A stretch of DNA of 64,000 nucleotides from Fibrella rubiginis (GTDB lineage: Bacteria; Bacteroidota; Bacteroidia; Cytophagales; Spirosomataceae), in contig NZ_JAFMYV010000011.1 in the NCBI RefSeq assembly GCF_017353185.1, positions 210,577 through 274,576 on the forward strand. Direction: 5' to 3'. The translations under genes were made by a program, and so were the position numbers. Position 1 is the stretch's first letter. Every line of letters starts with the position of its first letter. Of the stretch, positions 15,135 through 24,292 are shown piece by piece. The notes beneath the pieces were generated by a model that was given only the letters and a program-made list of their open reading frames with translations, searched no databases and was not told where the DNA came from.

Positions 15135-17084
15135 ATGAACCGCCTGTGCTATTTCGGGTGCCTGTTGAGCCTTGGGCTTACTGCGGCGCAGGCCCAGTAT
15201 ATGTTCATACCCAATGCCCGTCGGCTAGTCCTGATTGATTCGCTGCGTGCCACAGCTCAACACCTGCAGGCACAGCCAGCCAGTTTCCAACGCGACACGG
15301 CCCTGTTCTTTGCCCTCGACCGGTATCGGTACCACTACTTTTCGTTGAACAGACCATTTACCGAGCTAACCCAAACGATGCTCATCCTGCCCGATTCGAT
15401 GTACCGGGTGGCCGCACGGCATAACTGGGCAGCCGGGCTGATTATAGCCGCCGTTCGGCGGGCCGATGCTATATCCTACCTCGGTGATAAAGTGGCGGCT
15501 ATCAGACTTTACAAAGAAGCCATTGGGCGGTGCCAGCTTCATCCCCTGCCCCATGAACAGGGGATAGCCCTGATTAATCTGGCGGCCTGTTTTGCTTACC
15601 GAAAGAACGTGACCCGGACCGACTGGCAACAGACCACAACCTATATGAAGGAGGCACTTGGCCTTGCCCGCAGGTATAACGACATTGAAAACATCCATCA
15701 GTATTACAACCTGATGGGCGACTACTACGTCATCCGCAAACAGTACGCCGAAGCCCTGCCTTTTTATGAGGCCGAACAGCCGCTGATGGCCAAGCACCAA
15801 CACCTCAGTGGTTACCGGACCAATCTGGCCTATCTCGGCATTTGCTATCTGCAAACCAATCAGGCACACAAAGCGTGGCCCTACCTGAACCAGTTTTTCA
15901 GCATCAGCAACACAGATCAGGGCACATACGCCACCTACCTGCATTACGTGGTGATCTACGAGCTTGGCGTGTTTTATCTGCGAAAAAGGAACTACCGGCA
16001 GGCACTGGTGTATCAACGTCAGTACGAAACCAACCTGCGCGAACGAACGCTCTTCGACCACATTGGCCATTATGAGGCTATGAGTCAGATTTACGCCGGG
16101 CTGGGAAACTACGCCAAAGCCTACGCCTATCAGCAACGGTATCTGGCCGTTCGCGACTCGCTGAAGATAGATGACACCAGCCGTCGGCTTAGTGACATTG
16201 AGGCGCAGTTGGCCAGCCAACGACAGCAAAACCAGATTCGGGCGTTGCAGAACCGTGCCCTCCAGGAACAGAACCAGACGCAACGGGCCTGGCTGCTGTT
16301 TTTAGGCAGTGGGTTCGCGTTTTTCATCTGCCTGGTTGGCCTGCTACTCTACTCAGGTCGGCTCCGTAAACAGGCTATTGCCACCCAACTGGCGCTGATG
16401 CAGCAAAAACGCGATACCAACACGCGCATCATTGATACGCAGGATGCTGAACGTCAGCGCATTGCCGCCGACCTTCACGACGATCTAGGTGGTACACTCG
16501 CCACCATCCGCCGACGCCTGGCCGACATCCGGCAGCATCTCCATGACCCCAAAGTTGCCCAAGACCTCGACGACCTCGAACCCCTCATCCAAAAAAGCGG
16601 TCACGATCTGCGGCGTATTTCCCACAACCTCATGCCCCCCGAATTTGCCCGTCTGGGCCTGGCCCCCGCTCTGGAGCAACTCGTACGCAACCAGCCGCCG
16701 CAACCCACCCAGTTCAGTTTTGTACTCTCGGGGCAGGAAACGAGGCTACCGCTGGAGATCGAGTTAAACGCCTATCGCATTGTGTCGGAGTTGGTGCAGA
16801 ACATCCATAAACACGCCCAGGCCCAGCGGGCCGCGGTGCAATTGCTTTACCATACCGATAAACTGACCATTACGGTGGAAGACGACGGGCTGGGCAACCG
16901 CTCAGTTACAAAATCTACTCAGTCTACAGGTATTGGACTGAAAAATAGTAGTTTACGGGCCGAGTATATCGGCGCAACGTTATGGCGTGAAGTGAGCGAA
17001 GCCGGTACACTCGTCGTTCTGGATATTCCCTATCCGTCGCCGATGTATGCCGCCCGAACCAGTCTCCCGCATTCTCCTAATTGA
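15135..17084 (+). CDS. TPR-containing sensor histidine kinase
   Basis: The 649-aa kinase has a signal peptide (MNRLCYFGCLLSLGLTAAQAQ), about six TPR-like repeats in the periplasm (about 80-370), a coiled coil, one membrane helix (WLLFLGSGFAFFICLVGLLL, about 386-405), and a NarX-type core with phosphoacceptor H448 in AADLHDDLGGTLATIRRRL and ATPase motifs NAYRIVSELVQNIHKHA, VEDDGLG, STGIGLKN. The sensor half is unrelated to the kinase at 10698, but the core is nearly the same. It overlaps the response regulator by 38 nt, so the two are translationally coupled. Confidence 0.94.
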   Translation: MNRLCYFGCLLSLGLTAAQAQYMFIPNARRLVLIDSLRATAQHLQAQPASFQRDTALFFALDRYRYHYFSLNRPFTELTQTMLILPDSMYRVAARHNWAAGLIIAAVRRADAISYLGDKVAAIRLYKEAIGRCQLHPLPHEQGIALINLAACFAYRKNVTRTDWQQTTTYMKEALGLARRYNDIENIHQYYNLMGDYYVIRKQYAEALPFYEAEQPLMAKHQHLSGYRTNLAYLGICYLQTNQAHKAWPYLNQFFSISNTDQGTYATYLHYVVIYELGVFYLRKRNYRQALVYQRQYETNLRERTLFDHIGHYEAMSQIYAGLGNYAKAYAYQQRYLAVRDSLKIDDTSRRLSDIEAQLASQRQQNQIRALQNRALQEQNQTQRAWLLFLGSGFAFFICLVGLLLYSGRLRKQAIATQLALMQQKRDTNTRIIDTQDAERQRIAADLHDDLGGTLATIRRRLADIRQHLHDPKVAQDLDDLEPLIQKSGHDLRRISHNLMPPEFARLGLAPALEQLVRNQPPQPTQFSFVLSGQETRLPLEIELNAYRIVSELVQNIHKHAQAQRAAVQLLYHTDKLTITVEDDGLGNRSVTKSTQSTGIGLKNSSLRAEYIGATLWREVSEAGTLVVLDIPYPSPMYAARTSLPHSPN

Positions 17085-17691
17085 TGACCATCGCGTTTTC
17101 AACGATGCGTTGAAAAGTTTGCTCAATGAGCAGCCCGACCTGACGGTCTGTGGGCAGGTGTCTAAGGCGAGTGAGGCAATCCATGCCGTTCAGCGTACCA
17201 GTCCACATCTGATTTTACTGGACATCAACCTGCAGGGTGTTAACGGCATTGACCTCGGCAGGGCCATTCTGAGTGACTTTCCGCTGGTGCGGATTCTGAT
17301 GCTGACAATGTATAATCAGCCTAAACTACTTGACGAGGCTCGCCGGGTGGGGCTACAGGGGTATTTGCTGAAGGATGCCAGCACCAACGATTTGCTGCGG
17401 GCCATCAGAAACGTACTGAACGGCGGCACGTCATTCGATGCAAACGTACCTAACCTCACGTCGCCGCCGGAAGACCCTTTTGGTGATCAGTTTGCCAGCC
17501 GACTGCATTTAACTTTCCGGGAAGTTGAAATTATAGCCCTGATCCGGGAGGGCCTCAGCAACGAACAGATCGCCGACAAGATTCACCTCAGCCCCGAAAC
17601 GGTGAAAACGCACCGGAAGAATATTCACTTCAAACTGGGTATCAGCAAAGTGACCGAGCTGGTTCAATTTGCGATCAAAAATGGGATATAA
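17047..17691 (+). CDS. NarL/LuxR-family response regulator
   Basis: The 214-aa regulator has a receiver domain (RILLIDDHRVF with the acidic pair D13-D14; LILLDINLQG with phosphorylated D59; the later MLTMYN and YLLKDAS with the Lys) and a LuxR-type HTH (about 150-210: LTFREVEIIALIREGLSNEQ, then SPETVKTHRKNI). It starts inside the end of the kinase gene. It is the only intact regulator near two kinases with the same core, so it may serve both and bind the shared ATACC-N8-GGTAT operator; this is inference. Confidence 0.95.
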   Translation: MPPEPVSRILLIDDHRVFNDALKSLLNEQPDLTVCGQVSKASEAIHAVQRTSPHLILLDINLQGVNGIDLGRAILSDFPLVRILMLTMYNQPKLLDEARRVGLQGYLLKDASTNDLLRAIRNVLNGGTSFDANVPNLTSPPEDPFGDQFASRLHLTFREVEIIALIREGLSNEQIADKIHLSPETVKTHRKNIHFKLGISKVTELVQFAIKNGI

Positions 17692-17694
17692 ACG

Positions 17695-17733
17695 AATAGA
17701 CCCCAGATTAAGCAGCTTAATCTGGGGTCTATT
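17695..17733. terminator. Bidirectional hairpin terminator
   Basis: A perfect 18-bp stem, AATAGACCCCAGATTAAG against its complement, with a CAG loop, between the response regulator and the convergent AAA+ gene. It is a simple tight hairpin, unlike the long repeats. Confidence 0.85.
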
Positions 17734-17738
17734 ATCTC

Positions 17739-19271
17739 TTAATACCGGTCGTCGTCATCCTCATCTTCTTCCTCGCCAAAATGCTTGGTGGGGTCGAACA
17801 TGGAGCCGACTAAGTCTTTGAATTGCAGACCGGTGTCTAAAGCTTTCTTGCCTACGAGTGAGTATTCGGCAATGCCATGGAGGGCAAATTCCATCATAAA
17901 CAACCGTTCCTGCTTGCTCAAACGCGGATGAAACTGATCCACCAGATCGTCCAGCCCGTCGATGGTGCGGAGGCGGCTTTCGTAGTCGCGGTTGGGCAGG
18001 TCGTTCAGGATGTCCATCGTGTTGCCGTCGCCAAACCAGTCGGTGATCTTTTTGTACGGGTTACCGCGCTTGTCTTTCTTGGCCTTTTCCGGGTTGGGGA
18101 AGAAGTTCAGAAACTGGGTACGGATGGCCTTACCGATCAGGTTTTGGGCCACAATGACGGGGCCTTCTACCTCGCCTTCATAGACCAGTTCCACTTTACC
18201 GCAAATGGCCGGAACCACGCCGTACAGGTCGGCAATGCGCACGTAGGTCTCTTTTTCGCTGTTGAGCAACGTGCGGCGTTCGGCCGAAGACAGCAGATTT
18301 TCGTAGGCCGAAATGGTCATCCGCGCCGACACGCCACTCTTGGCATCGACGTATTCACTCTCACGGGCTTCCACGGCAATTTGCTCGATCAGGTCAGCTA
18401 CCAGGTCGTTGGTTTTCACCAGGCCTTTCTGCTCGGTCTTCACTACGGCCTCTTGCTGGGTAATCTTCCGCCCCGTCTCGATGCTCTTAGGGTAGTGCGT
18501 CACAATCTGGCTGTCAATCCGGTCTTTCAGCGGCGTTACAATGCTGCCCCGGTTCGTATAGTCCTCAGGGTTAGCCGTAAACACAAACTGAATATCGAGC
18601 GGCAGGCGCAGCTTAAAGCCTCGAATCTGAATATCGCCTTCCTGCAAAATATTGAACAAAGACACCTGAATACGGGCCTGTAAATCGGGCAATTCGTTGA
18701 TCACGAAAATACACCGGTGCGAACGGGGAATAAGGCCGAAGTGAATGGTGCGCTCATCAGAATAAGGCAGTTTCAACGTGGCCGCTTTGATGGGGTCAAC
18801 GTCGCCCACAAGGTCAGCGACTGATACATCGGGCGTAGCCAGTTTTTCGGTGTAGCGGTCAGCGCGGTGCATCCACGAAACAGGCGTAGCGTCGCCATGT
18901 TCGGCAATGAGATCAATGGCAAACCGCGAAAGGGGCTGCATGGGATCATCATTCAGCTCAGAGCCTGACACCACCGGAATGTATTCATCCAGCAGGTTGA
19001 CCATCAGACGGGCAATTCGGGTTTTGGCTTGTCCGCGCAGCCCCAGCAGGTTGATGTGGTGCATGGACAAAATAGCCCGTTCCACATCGGGGATAACCGT
19101 TTCCTCGTAGCCCCAGATACCGGGAAACACCGTTTCTTTTGCCCTGATCTTTTGAATCAGATTCTCGCGAAGTTCCTGTTTGATTGCCCTGGGCTGATAC
19201 CCGGCCGCTTTCAGCTCGCCAAGGGTTTTTATGGCCAATAATTCCTTTGCTTTCAGGTTGTGGTAACTCAT
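17739..19271 (-). CDS. AAA+ ATPase of the magnesium-chelatase/MoxR group
   Basis: From ATG 19271 the protein is 510 aa. It has a ChlI/MoxR-like AAA+ core: Walker A region NLLGLRGQAKTRIARL (variant GxxGxxKT), Walker B CIFVINELPDL, sensor VFTANPEDYTNRGS, and LKDRIDSQIVTHYPKS. It ends in an acidic tail of Glu and Asp. The group loads or remodels partners that carry VWA domains; no such partner is adjacent. The frame upstream of 19271 runs into a long inverted repeat and is not coding. Its exact role in Bacteroidota is unknown to me. Confidence 0.88.
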   Translation of the reverse strand: MSYHNLKAKELLAIKTLGELKAAGYQPRAIKQELRENLIQKIRAKETVFPGIWGYEETVIPDVERAILSMHHINLLGLRGQAKTRIARLMVNLLDEYIPVVSGSELNDDPMQPLSRFAIDLIAEHGDATPVSWMHRADRYTEKLATPDVSVADLVGDVDPIKAATLKLPYSDERTIHFGLIPRSHRCIFVINELPDLQARIQVSLFNILQEGDIQIRGFKLRLPLDIQFVFTANPEDYTNRGSIVTPLKDRIDSQIVTHYPKSIETGRKITQQEAVVKTEQKGLVKTNDLVADLIEQIAVEARESEYVDAKSGVSARMTISAYENLLSSAERRTLLNSEKETYVRIADLYGVVPAICGKVELVYEGEVEGPVIVAQNLIGKAIRTQFLNFFPNPEKAKKDKRGNPYKKITDWFGDGNTMDILNDLPNRDYESRLRTIDGLDDLVDQFHPRLSKQERLFMMEFALHGIAEYSLVGKKALDTGLQFKDLVGSMFDPTKHFGEEEDEDDDDRY

Positions 19272-19287
19272 TCGTTGGGGGAGTTTC

Positions 19288-19387
19288 TTAATGAACAATG
19301 TATAATGAACAATGTACAATGGTTGCTCACGTGAGAGTAGGCTGACGCGAAGCCATTGTACATTGTTCATTATACATTGTTCATTAA
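19288..19387. repeat. Long inverted repeat, perfect 35-bp arms
   Basis: Arms 19288-19322 and 19353-19387 are perfect complements over 35 bp, with a 30-nt loop holding GGCTGACGCGAAG, the core seen in other members. The arm is built from the repeated word AATGAACAATGTA. Unlike most members it sits between two divergent gene starts, within about 20 bp of the AAA+ start codon and upstream of the lipoprotein promoter. Confidence 0.95.
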
Positions 19388-19430
19388 ACGAAACAGCCTT
19401 TTCCGGCAAATGGTTTGGGGGCGGGGGCAT

Positions 19431-19461
19431 TTGGCACCCCCACGTAAATGGGCTAAATTTG
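19431..19461 (+). promoter_or_regulatory. Bacteroidota promoter for the IPT/TIG gene
   Basis: TTG at 19431-19433, a 20-nt spacer and TAAATTTG at 19454-19461 match the Bacteroidota consensus. The gene starts at 19488. Confidence 0.65.
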
Positions 19462-19487
19462 GTTACGCTTAGCTAGTCCTGATCTTA

Positions 19488-21539
19488 ATGAAAAACGAGT
19501 TACCTGGTTTCTTTTGGTGTCTTCTTTTAGTGTATGTAGCCTGGGGCTGCAAGGTAGAACAGTACCCACCCGAACTCTGGGCCGTATCACCAAACCGGTA
19601 CGAAATTGGCCGACCCGTTGAACTTAAAGGCGCTCAGTTTGGCGATTCCCCCCGCGTTACGTTTGGTCAGGCCGAAGCCGCCGTAGAAGCCGCTATTCAG
19701 TCGAAGACAGACCAGTCACTCATTGTTATCGTGCCCCGCGTGGCCACCGGTGCTACTCAGATTCAGGTAGCCAACAGCCAGGGGATGACGCCGCCGCTGT
19801 CGTTTACGGTATTGCAGCCACAGCCCGCATTGGGCAACGTATCACCGGCCAATGCCCCTCCCGGTGCCACAATTCGTGTGTTGGGCGAAAACCTGGACCG
19901 TATTCAAAGCGTTAAATTCGATACCACCAGCGCCACCTCGTTTACGGTGGTGTCGCCCTCTGAAGTGCAGGTCATCATCCCGACCAGGCTAAACAGAGGG
20001 CAGTCTACCCTGGTGATCACGACCGAAGGTGGCCAGTTTCGGTTTCCCTACCTGGTGGCAGGCACACCCGAGATCACGGGCTTTACCCCCAAACGGGGCC
20101 GCGCCGGGCAGGAGGTTGTCATCACGGGCCGATACTTTACCGACGGCACCGTGCGGATCAATCGTGCGCTGGTAGACCCCGCCACCATCCGCATTACCGA
20201 CACTGAGATTAAAGGTGTCATTCCCAAAGAAGCCAGCACAGGCCGCATCTCGGTCACTACGTTCGACAAGCTCATTGGCACCAGCGCCGACAGTATGTAC
20301 ATCGCTAACCAGCCAACCATCACTACTGGCGGTCTGGGGCAAACGGAGGGCATTGTGGGCGATAAATTTCTCATTACGGGCCTGAGCTTCCTCGACGTAA
20401 CGAGCGTGACCTTCGGCACGACAGCGGCTACGTTCCGCGTAGTGAGCGACACCCAGGTGGAGGTGACAGTGCCTGCCCGCACGCTACCCGGCGAAGTAGC
20501 CATCACGCTTAGCGGATTGGGTGGCTCGGTGAGCAGCCAGCCGTTCCTGTATATTTTGCCACCAGCTAACCTGACGTTTTCACCACTGCGCCGTGGTAAA
20601 AACAAGCTGGTGTCGGTGACAGGGCAAAACCTCACACGCATCACCCAGGTAACGCTCAACGGCAAGCCTGTGAGCGTTCACACACGCACAGAAGGCACTG
20701 ATCTTCAATTTTTTGTGCCAACAGATGCCACTTCCGGTCCCATTGCCGTAACGAATCGTGCGGGCACCACCACCTCGACCAAGTCGCTCACCGTGGTGCA
20801 AACACCTGTGGTCACCGATTACCCCCGACGGGCGGCCGTGGGGCGGCGGATGGTGCTGAAAGGGCAGAACCTGAAAGATGGGGTAGTGCAGTTTGCCGGT
20901 GCCGCCGCCCCTGCCGTCAACGATGGCCGCAACGAGGATACCGAACTATGGGTGATCGTGCCCAACGACGCACAGACGGGTCAGTTTACTGTTACCACCG
21001 ACGCGCCCGAAGTGTTTCCGTCTGAGTTGTTTACCCCCATCCGGCCCGTGACAAATATTGCCTTCACGCCCGCAAGCGGCAAAGCAGGGGCCGAAATCGT
21101 GGTGACGGGTCAGGTGATCGACGACGTGACCGACGTCCGGTTTGGGGGCGGGGCTTCACTATCTGCGTCGTTCCGCAAAGAAGCTACGTCACTGCGGGTG
21201 ATCATTCCCGCCAACGCCACCGACGGCACCATCTGCCTTACAAACCCGGCCGGGATTGCCTGCTCGGTAGCTAAATTCAACGTGTATCAGTTGGTAAGCG
21301 GGCTGGCCTTTACGCCAAAAACCGGCAAAACAGGTACAGAAATAACCTTCACCGGCCAACACCTGTCCGACGTGACAGAGGTACGTTTCGGGGCGGGCAA
21401 CTCATCTCCCGCTACGTTCCGACTGGTAGGTAACACCCTGGTTGCCACGCTACCTCCCGACGCTACCACCGGCACCGTTTGCCTCACCACCCCCGCCGGC
21501 ACGATCTGTACGCTGGAGGCATTTGGGGTGACGAATTAG
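19488..21539 (+). CDS. IPT/TIG-repeat surface lipoprotein
   Basis: The 683-aa protein has a lipoprotein signal (FFWCLLLVYVAWGC, lipobox Cys at about residue 21) and then about seven tandem IPT/TIG (immunoglobulin-like) domains of 80-90 residues. Each repeats the pattern P-x-x-G-x-x-G-x-x-V-x-I-x-G-x-x-L/F followed by V-x-F-G/D (for instance ANAPPGATIRVLGENL, KRGRAGQEVVITGRYF, KTGKTGTEITFTGQHL). Such proteins bind glycans or partners at the cell surface, often next to SusC/SusD systems; none is seen here. Ligand unknown. Confidence 0.92.
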   Translation: MKNELPGFFWCLLLVYVAWGCKVEQYPPELWAVSPNRYEIGRPVELKGAQFGDSPRVTFGQAEAAVEAAIQSKTDQSLIVIVPRVATGATQIQVANSQGMTPPLSFTVLQPQPALGNVSPANAPPGATIRVLGENLDRIQSVKFDTTSATSFTVVSPSEVQVIIPTRLNRGQSTLVITTEGGQFRFPYLVAGTPEITGFTPKRGRAGQEVVITGRYFTDGTVRINRALVDPATIRITDTEIKGVIPKEASTGRISVTTFDKLIGTSADSMYIANQPTITTGGLGQTEGIVGDKFLITGLSFLDVTSVTFGTTAATFRVVSDTQVEVTVPARTLPGEVAITLSGLGGSVSSQPFLYILPPANLTFSPLRRGKNKLVSVTGQNLTRITQVTLNGKPVSVHTRTEGTDLQFFVPTDATSGPIAVTNRAGTTTSTKSLTVVQTPVVTDYPRRAAVGRRMVLKGQNLKDGVVQFAGAAAPAVNDGRNEDTELWVIVPNDAQTGQFTVTTDAPEVFPSELFTPIRPVTNIAFTPASGKAGAEIVVTGQVIDDVTDVRFGGGASLSASFRKEATSLRVIIPANATDGTICLTNPAGIACSVAKFNVYQLVSGLAFTPKTGKTGTEITFTGQHLSDVTEVRFGAGNSSPATFRLVGNTLVATLPPDATTGTVCLTTPAGTICTLEAFGVTN

Positions 21540-21540
21540 T

Positions 21541-21660
21541 TTAACGTTTAATGTCTAACGTCTAGGCGACCCCGTCTAAAGTTGGCTGACGCACGCACCT
21601 GTACTCTGGCGTCAGCCAACTTTAGACGGGGTCGCCTAGACGTTAGACATTAAACGTTAA
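21541..21660. repeat. Long inverted repeat, perfect 52-bp arms
   Basis: Arms 21541-21592 and 21609-21660 are perfect complements over 52 bp around a 16-nt loop. The inner end is GTTGGCTGACGC. The outer part is made of TAACGTTTAATGTCTAACG-type words. Pairing resumes outside, AATTAGT (21534-21540, including the stop codon of the IPT gene) with ACTAATT (21667-21673), after an extra ACGTTAA copy. It fills the whole gap between two convergent genes. Confidence 0.96.
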
Positions 21661-21673
21661 ACGTTAAACTAAT

Positions 21674-23083
21674 TCATTGCATCGCCTTCCAGCGCAGGGC
21701 GTTGATGTTCTGCCCAATAAGGCGTCCTTCTTTCAGGCCGGCTTCGTTGTCCTGCCGGGTGTGAATGCCACCCAGAATGCGCGACCAACCCGACTCTTCG
21801 GCGGCTTCCCAGAATGACCGGTAAGACCGTGCTTTAAAATCGGTGTTCCGTTTGGCATCCCGCATCCGACCTACGTGCGAATCGTCGGTGAAGGAGAACG
21901 CAGAGCCATATAGGTCGGTAAGCACAATAGCCGTAGCGGCTGACTGCGTTGAATGGCCGGACGAGAATCCCGGAAATGGTGGAGCTGGCCAAAACGGCAC
22001 CCAGTTGGGGTCGATGGTGCGGCGCACAAAGGTGTAGGGCCGTTCGTTGTTGTAGGCAAATTTGCACTTCCAGCAGGCCACAAACGCATCAGAAACGGCA
22101 ATACCTACGCGGGCAAATGTTTCGGCCGTTTTGGCCAGATTGGCCTTGTCGGCCAGAACGGCAATGCGGGCCAGGTTGTATGAATGGCCGGGTGGTGTGA
22201 AGGTCTCGCTGGGGTCGTCGGCCCACCAAACGGCAATCTCTTTTTCCTCCTGTGTCAGGCTCGTATTCTTGGCATATACCTCCAGATACTGCGCAAAATA
22301 GCTCGACGTAGTTAGTGTAGACATGGGCAGCGGTATGGGCATAGGCAGCGTTTGAGTGCTGCTCAGAAATGTCCGGTTCTTACCCCAGTAGGGCTGCATC
22401 GGTATTTTACGGCCATTCTCGGTTGGTTGCCAGGCACCCGGATCTGTCGGTACTACATAGTCGGTGGGGAAATTGCGGCTGTAGCCTTCGTGACCACCGT
22501 CCGTTTTCGACCAGTCGAACACAGCGGCACCAACGGCTTTCCCATAGGCCAACGAGCGGGCATCCTGTTCCGTATCAGAGCTTTTGAACTGGTCGGTATA
22601 GAGCGTTTCCAGCGAGTCGATACGCTTTTTGTAGGCAGCGCTCGTGTTTGCGAACAGCCCGCGCAGCACCTCGGCCTGGGCGGCGTTGGCACTCAGTGCC
22701 CAGTTGTAGGTCTTGTTAGCTTCAGTAACGGGCAAACTGGTCAGGCCCTGCAGTTGCCGGGCCAATGACTGGTTGGCCGGCATGCCGGCCACCACGGCTT
22801 CGTACATGGCAATACCCGCATACCCAAACGTACGCGAAGCCACAGGTGGCGTAAAGCCGGGGCTGTTGCGAATCAGTTTCAGGTGCATATCGCTCCAGCC
22901 AAGGGGCACCTGATTGCTATAGGTGGTAGCGTTCGTTACCTGGGGCGTCACTGGCGTTGTGATTTCACCCGGACGACACGCCTGAAGCACTACCACAGCC
23001 ATAAGTATGACGGGCAGTGCGCGTTTTTTTCGGGCAACTGACTGAGCAGATGGCCGTAAAGGGAAAGGTGGTTGTTGCGTCAT
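21674..23083 (-). CDS. Vanadium-dependent haloperoxidase/PAP2-family lipoprotein
   Basis: From ATG 23083 it is 469 aa with a lipoprotein signal (RALPVILMAVVVLQAC). The C-terminal half has the full acid-phosphatase/haloperoxidase signature: KFAYNNERP (KX6RP), PGFSSGHSTQSAA (SGH), and SRILGGIHTRQD (SRX5HX3D). These residues bind phosphate or vanadate. Bacterial members may be phosphatases or haloperoxidases; sequence alone does not decide. A paralogue lies at 46236. Convergent with the IPT lipoprotein. Confidence 0.92.
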   Translation of the reverse strand: MTQQPPFPLRPSAQSVARKKRALPVILMAVVVLQACRPGEITTPVTPQVTNATTYSNQVPLGWSDMHLKLIRNSPGFTPPVASRTFGYAGIAMYEAVVAGMPANQSLARQLQGLTSLPVTEANKTYNWALSANAAQAEVLRGLFANTSAAYKKRIDSLETLYTDQFKSSDTEQDARSLAYGKAVGAAVFDWSKTDGGHEGYSRNFPTDYVVPTDPGAWQPTENGRKIPMQPYWGKNRTFLSSTQTLPMPIPLPMSTLTTSSYFAQYLEVYAKNTSLTQEEKEIAVWWADDPSETFTPPGHSYNLARIAVLADKANLAKTAETFARVGIAVSDAFVACWKCKFAYNNERPYTFVRRTIDPNWVPFWPAPPFPGFSSGHSTQSAATAIVLTDLYGSAFSFTDDSHVGRMRDAKRNTDFKARSYRSFWEAAEESGWSRILGGIHTRQDNEAGLKEGRLIGQNINALRWKAMQ

Positions 23084-23262
23084 AAAAAGAGTTTGTACGT
23101 TGCCTGTGTTCATCGGCAGGATACAGTCAGTCAACTATTTAGCAAAAACGAGGCCAAAAGCAGACTGACCTTCTGCGCCTTTTCTCTTGGACCCGGTAAA
23201 AGAAAATACAACGAAAAGGCCTTAATTCGCGCTCTACGTTATCCCTAACCTGCTTTTGCACG

Positions 23263-24207
23263 ATGCTACGATACCTGTTCCTATGCCTGTTGACGGCCTA
23301 TAGCCTGAGTGGCCTGGCGCAATCACGGCGGCGGTTAAACGCCATGCCTACCGTTACGACCAATGCCCCTGTGCCGGTGATGACGGCTCCGCAGCCACAC
23401 CTGCTGGAAGGCGTTACACTCAATAGCTCCCTGCTGAACCGGGGCGTGCGCTATTCGGTCATTCTACCCCCAGACTACTACACTTCCAACCGCCGTTACC
23501 CGGTGGTTTATCTTCTCCACGGCTATTCGGATGATGAAACCGGCTGGACGCAGTTTGGCGAAGCCGACCACATCATCGACGAAGGTGTGCGCAAGGGGAC
23601 CCTGCCTTCCATGATTGTGGTCATGCCCGACGCCGGCGTAACCTGGTACATGAACGACTACCAGAACAAGACCCGCTACGAAGACATGTTTGTGACCGAG
23701 TTCATCCCGCATATCGACTCAACGTACCGCACCCGCACGAAGCGCGAATTTCGGGGTATATCGGGCCTGTCGATGGGGGGCCACGGGTCGCTGCTGCTGG
23801 CTATGCACCACCCCGATCTGTTTGGGTCATGTGCGGCCCTGAGCGCGGCAGTGTTTACGGATAAAGACATCGTGAACACGCCTGAAGACCGGTACAACAA
23901 CGTATTTAGCTTTCTGTTTAGCGGTCCCGTTACGGGCGAAGCCCGACTGACAGCACACTACAAACGCAACAGCCCCATGGTGCTGGCAGCCTCGGCACCA
24001 GAGGGTGATCTTAAGAAAGTGCGCTGGTACCTCGACTGTGGCGACGACGATTTCCTGTCTGCCGCCAATGCGCAATTGCACATGACGCTGCTGGACCGCA
24101 AAATTCCCCATGAATACCGCGTTCGCGACGGTGCCCACACCTGGAGCTACTGGCGCACTGGCCTCCCCGACGCGCTGGACTTCATTGGCAAGAGTTTTCA
24201 CCGGTAA
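23263..24207 (+). CDS. Secreted esterase D/feruloyl-esterase-like alpha/beta hydrolase
   Basis: The 314-aa protein has a signal peptide (MLRYLFLCLLTAYSLSGLAQ) and a putative-esterase domain: YPVVYLLHGYSDDETGW (oxyanion region), GISGLSMGGHGSLLLAMHH with the nucleophile Ser in GLSMGG, LDCGDDDF with the acid, and DGAHTWSYWRTGLPDA with the catalytic His. Members cleave feruloyl or acetyl esters, or transfer mycolate; the substrate is unknown. It is followed by coaX on the same strand. Confidence 0.92.
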   Translation: MLRYLFLCLLTAYSLSGLAQSRRRLNAMPTVTTNAPVPVMTAPQPHLLEGVTLNSSLLNRGVRYSVILPPDYYTSNRRYPVVYLLHGYSDDETGWTQFGEADHIIDEGVRKGTLPSMIVVMPDAGVTWYMNDYQNKTRYEDMFVTEFIPHIDSTYRTRTKREFRGISGLSMGGHGSLLLAMHHPDLFGSCAALSAAVFTDKDIVNTPEDRYNNVFSFLFSGPVTGEARLTAHYKRNSPMVLAASAPEGDLKKVRWYLDCGDDDFLSAANAQLHMTLLDRKIPHEYRVRDGAHTWSYWRTGLPDALDFIGKSFHR

Positions 24208-24209
24208 AA

Positions 24210-24289
24210 AGAAGTAAGAAGCAAGATAGAAGAGCCAAGGCTTTCGTTCAACCCTCTTGTCTCTCACTTCTTGTTTCTTGTTCCTCCTT
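24210..24289. repeat. Degenerate inverted repeat between the esterase and coaX
   Basis: GAAGTAAGAAGCAAGATAGA on the left and CTCTCACTTCTTGTTTCTTG on the right are loosely complementary. The vocabulary (AAGAAGCAAG, GAGCCAAG) is that of the perfect element at 30223-30340, so this may be a decayed copy. It starts within a few bases after the esterase stop. Confidence 0.4.
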
Positions 24290-24292
24290 CCA

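Noticed and set aside
17695..17733. Hairpin considered as a member of the long repeat family
   Set aside because: It is a tight stem with a 3-nt loop, no TTGGCTKACGC core and no word structure; it fits a simple terminator.
24210..24289. Intergenic tRNA between esterase and coaX
   Set aside because: No cloverleaf or TTC loop can be drawn; the sequence is a decayed inverted repeat.
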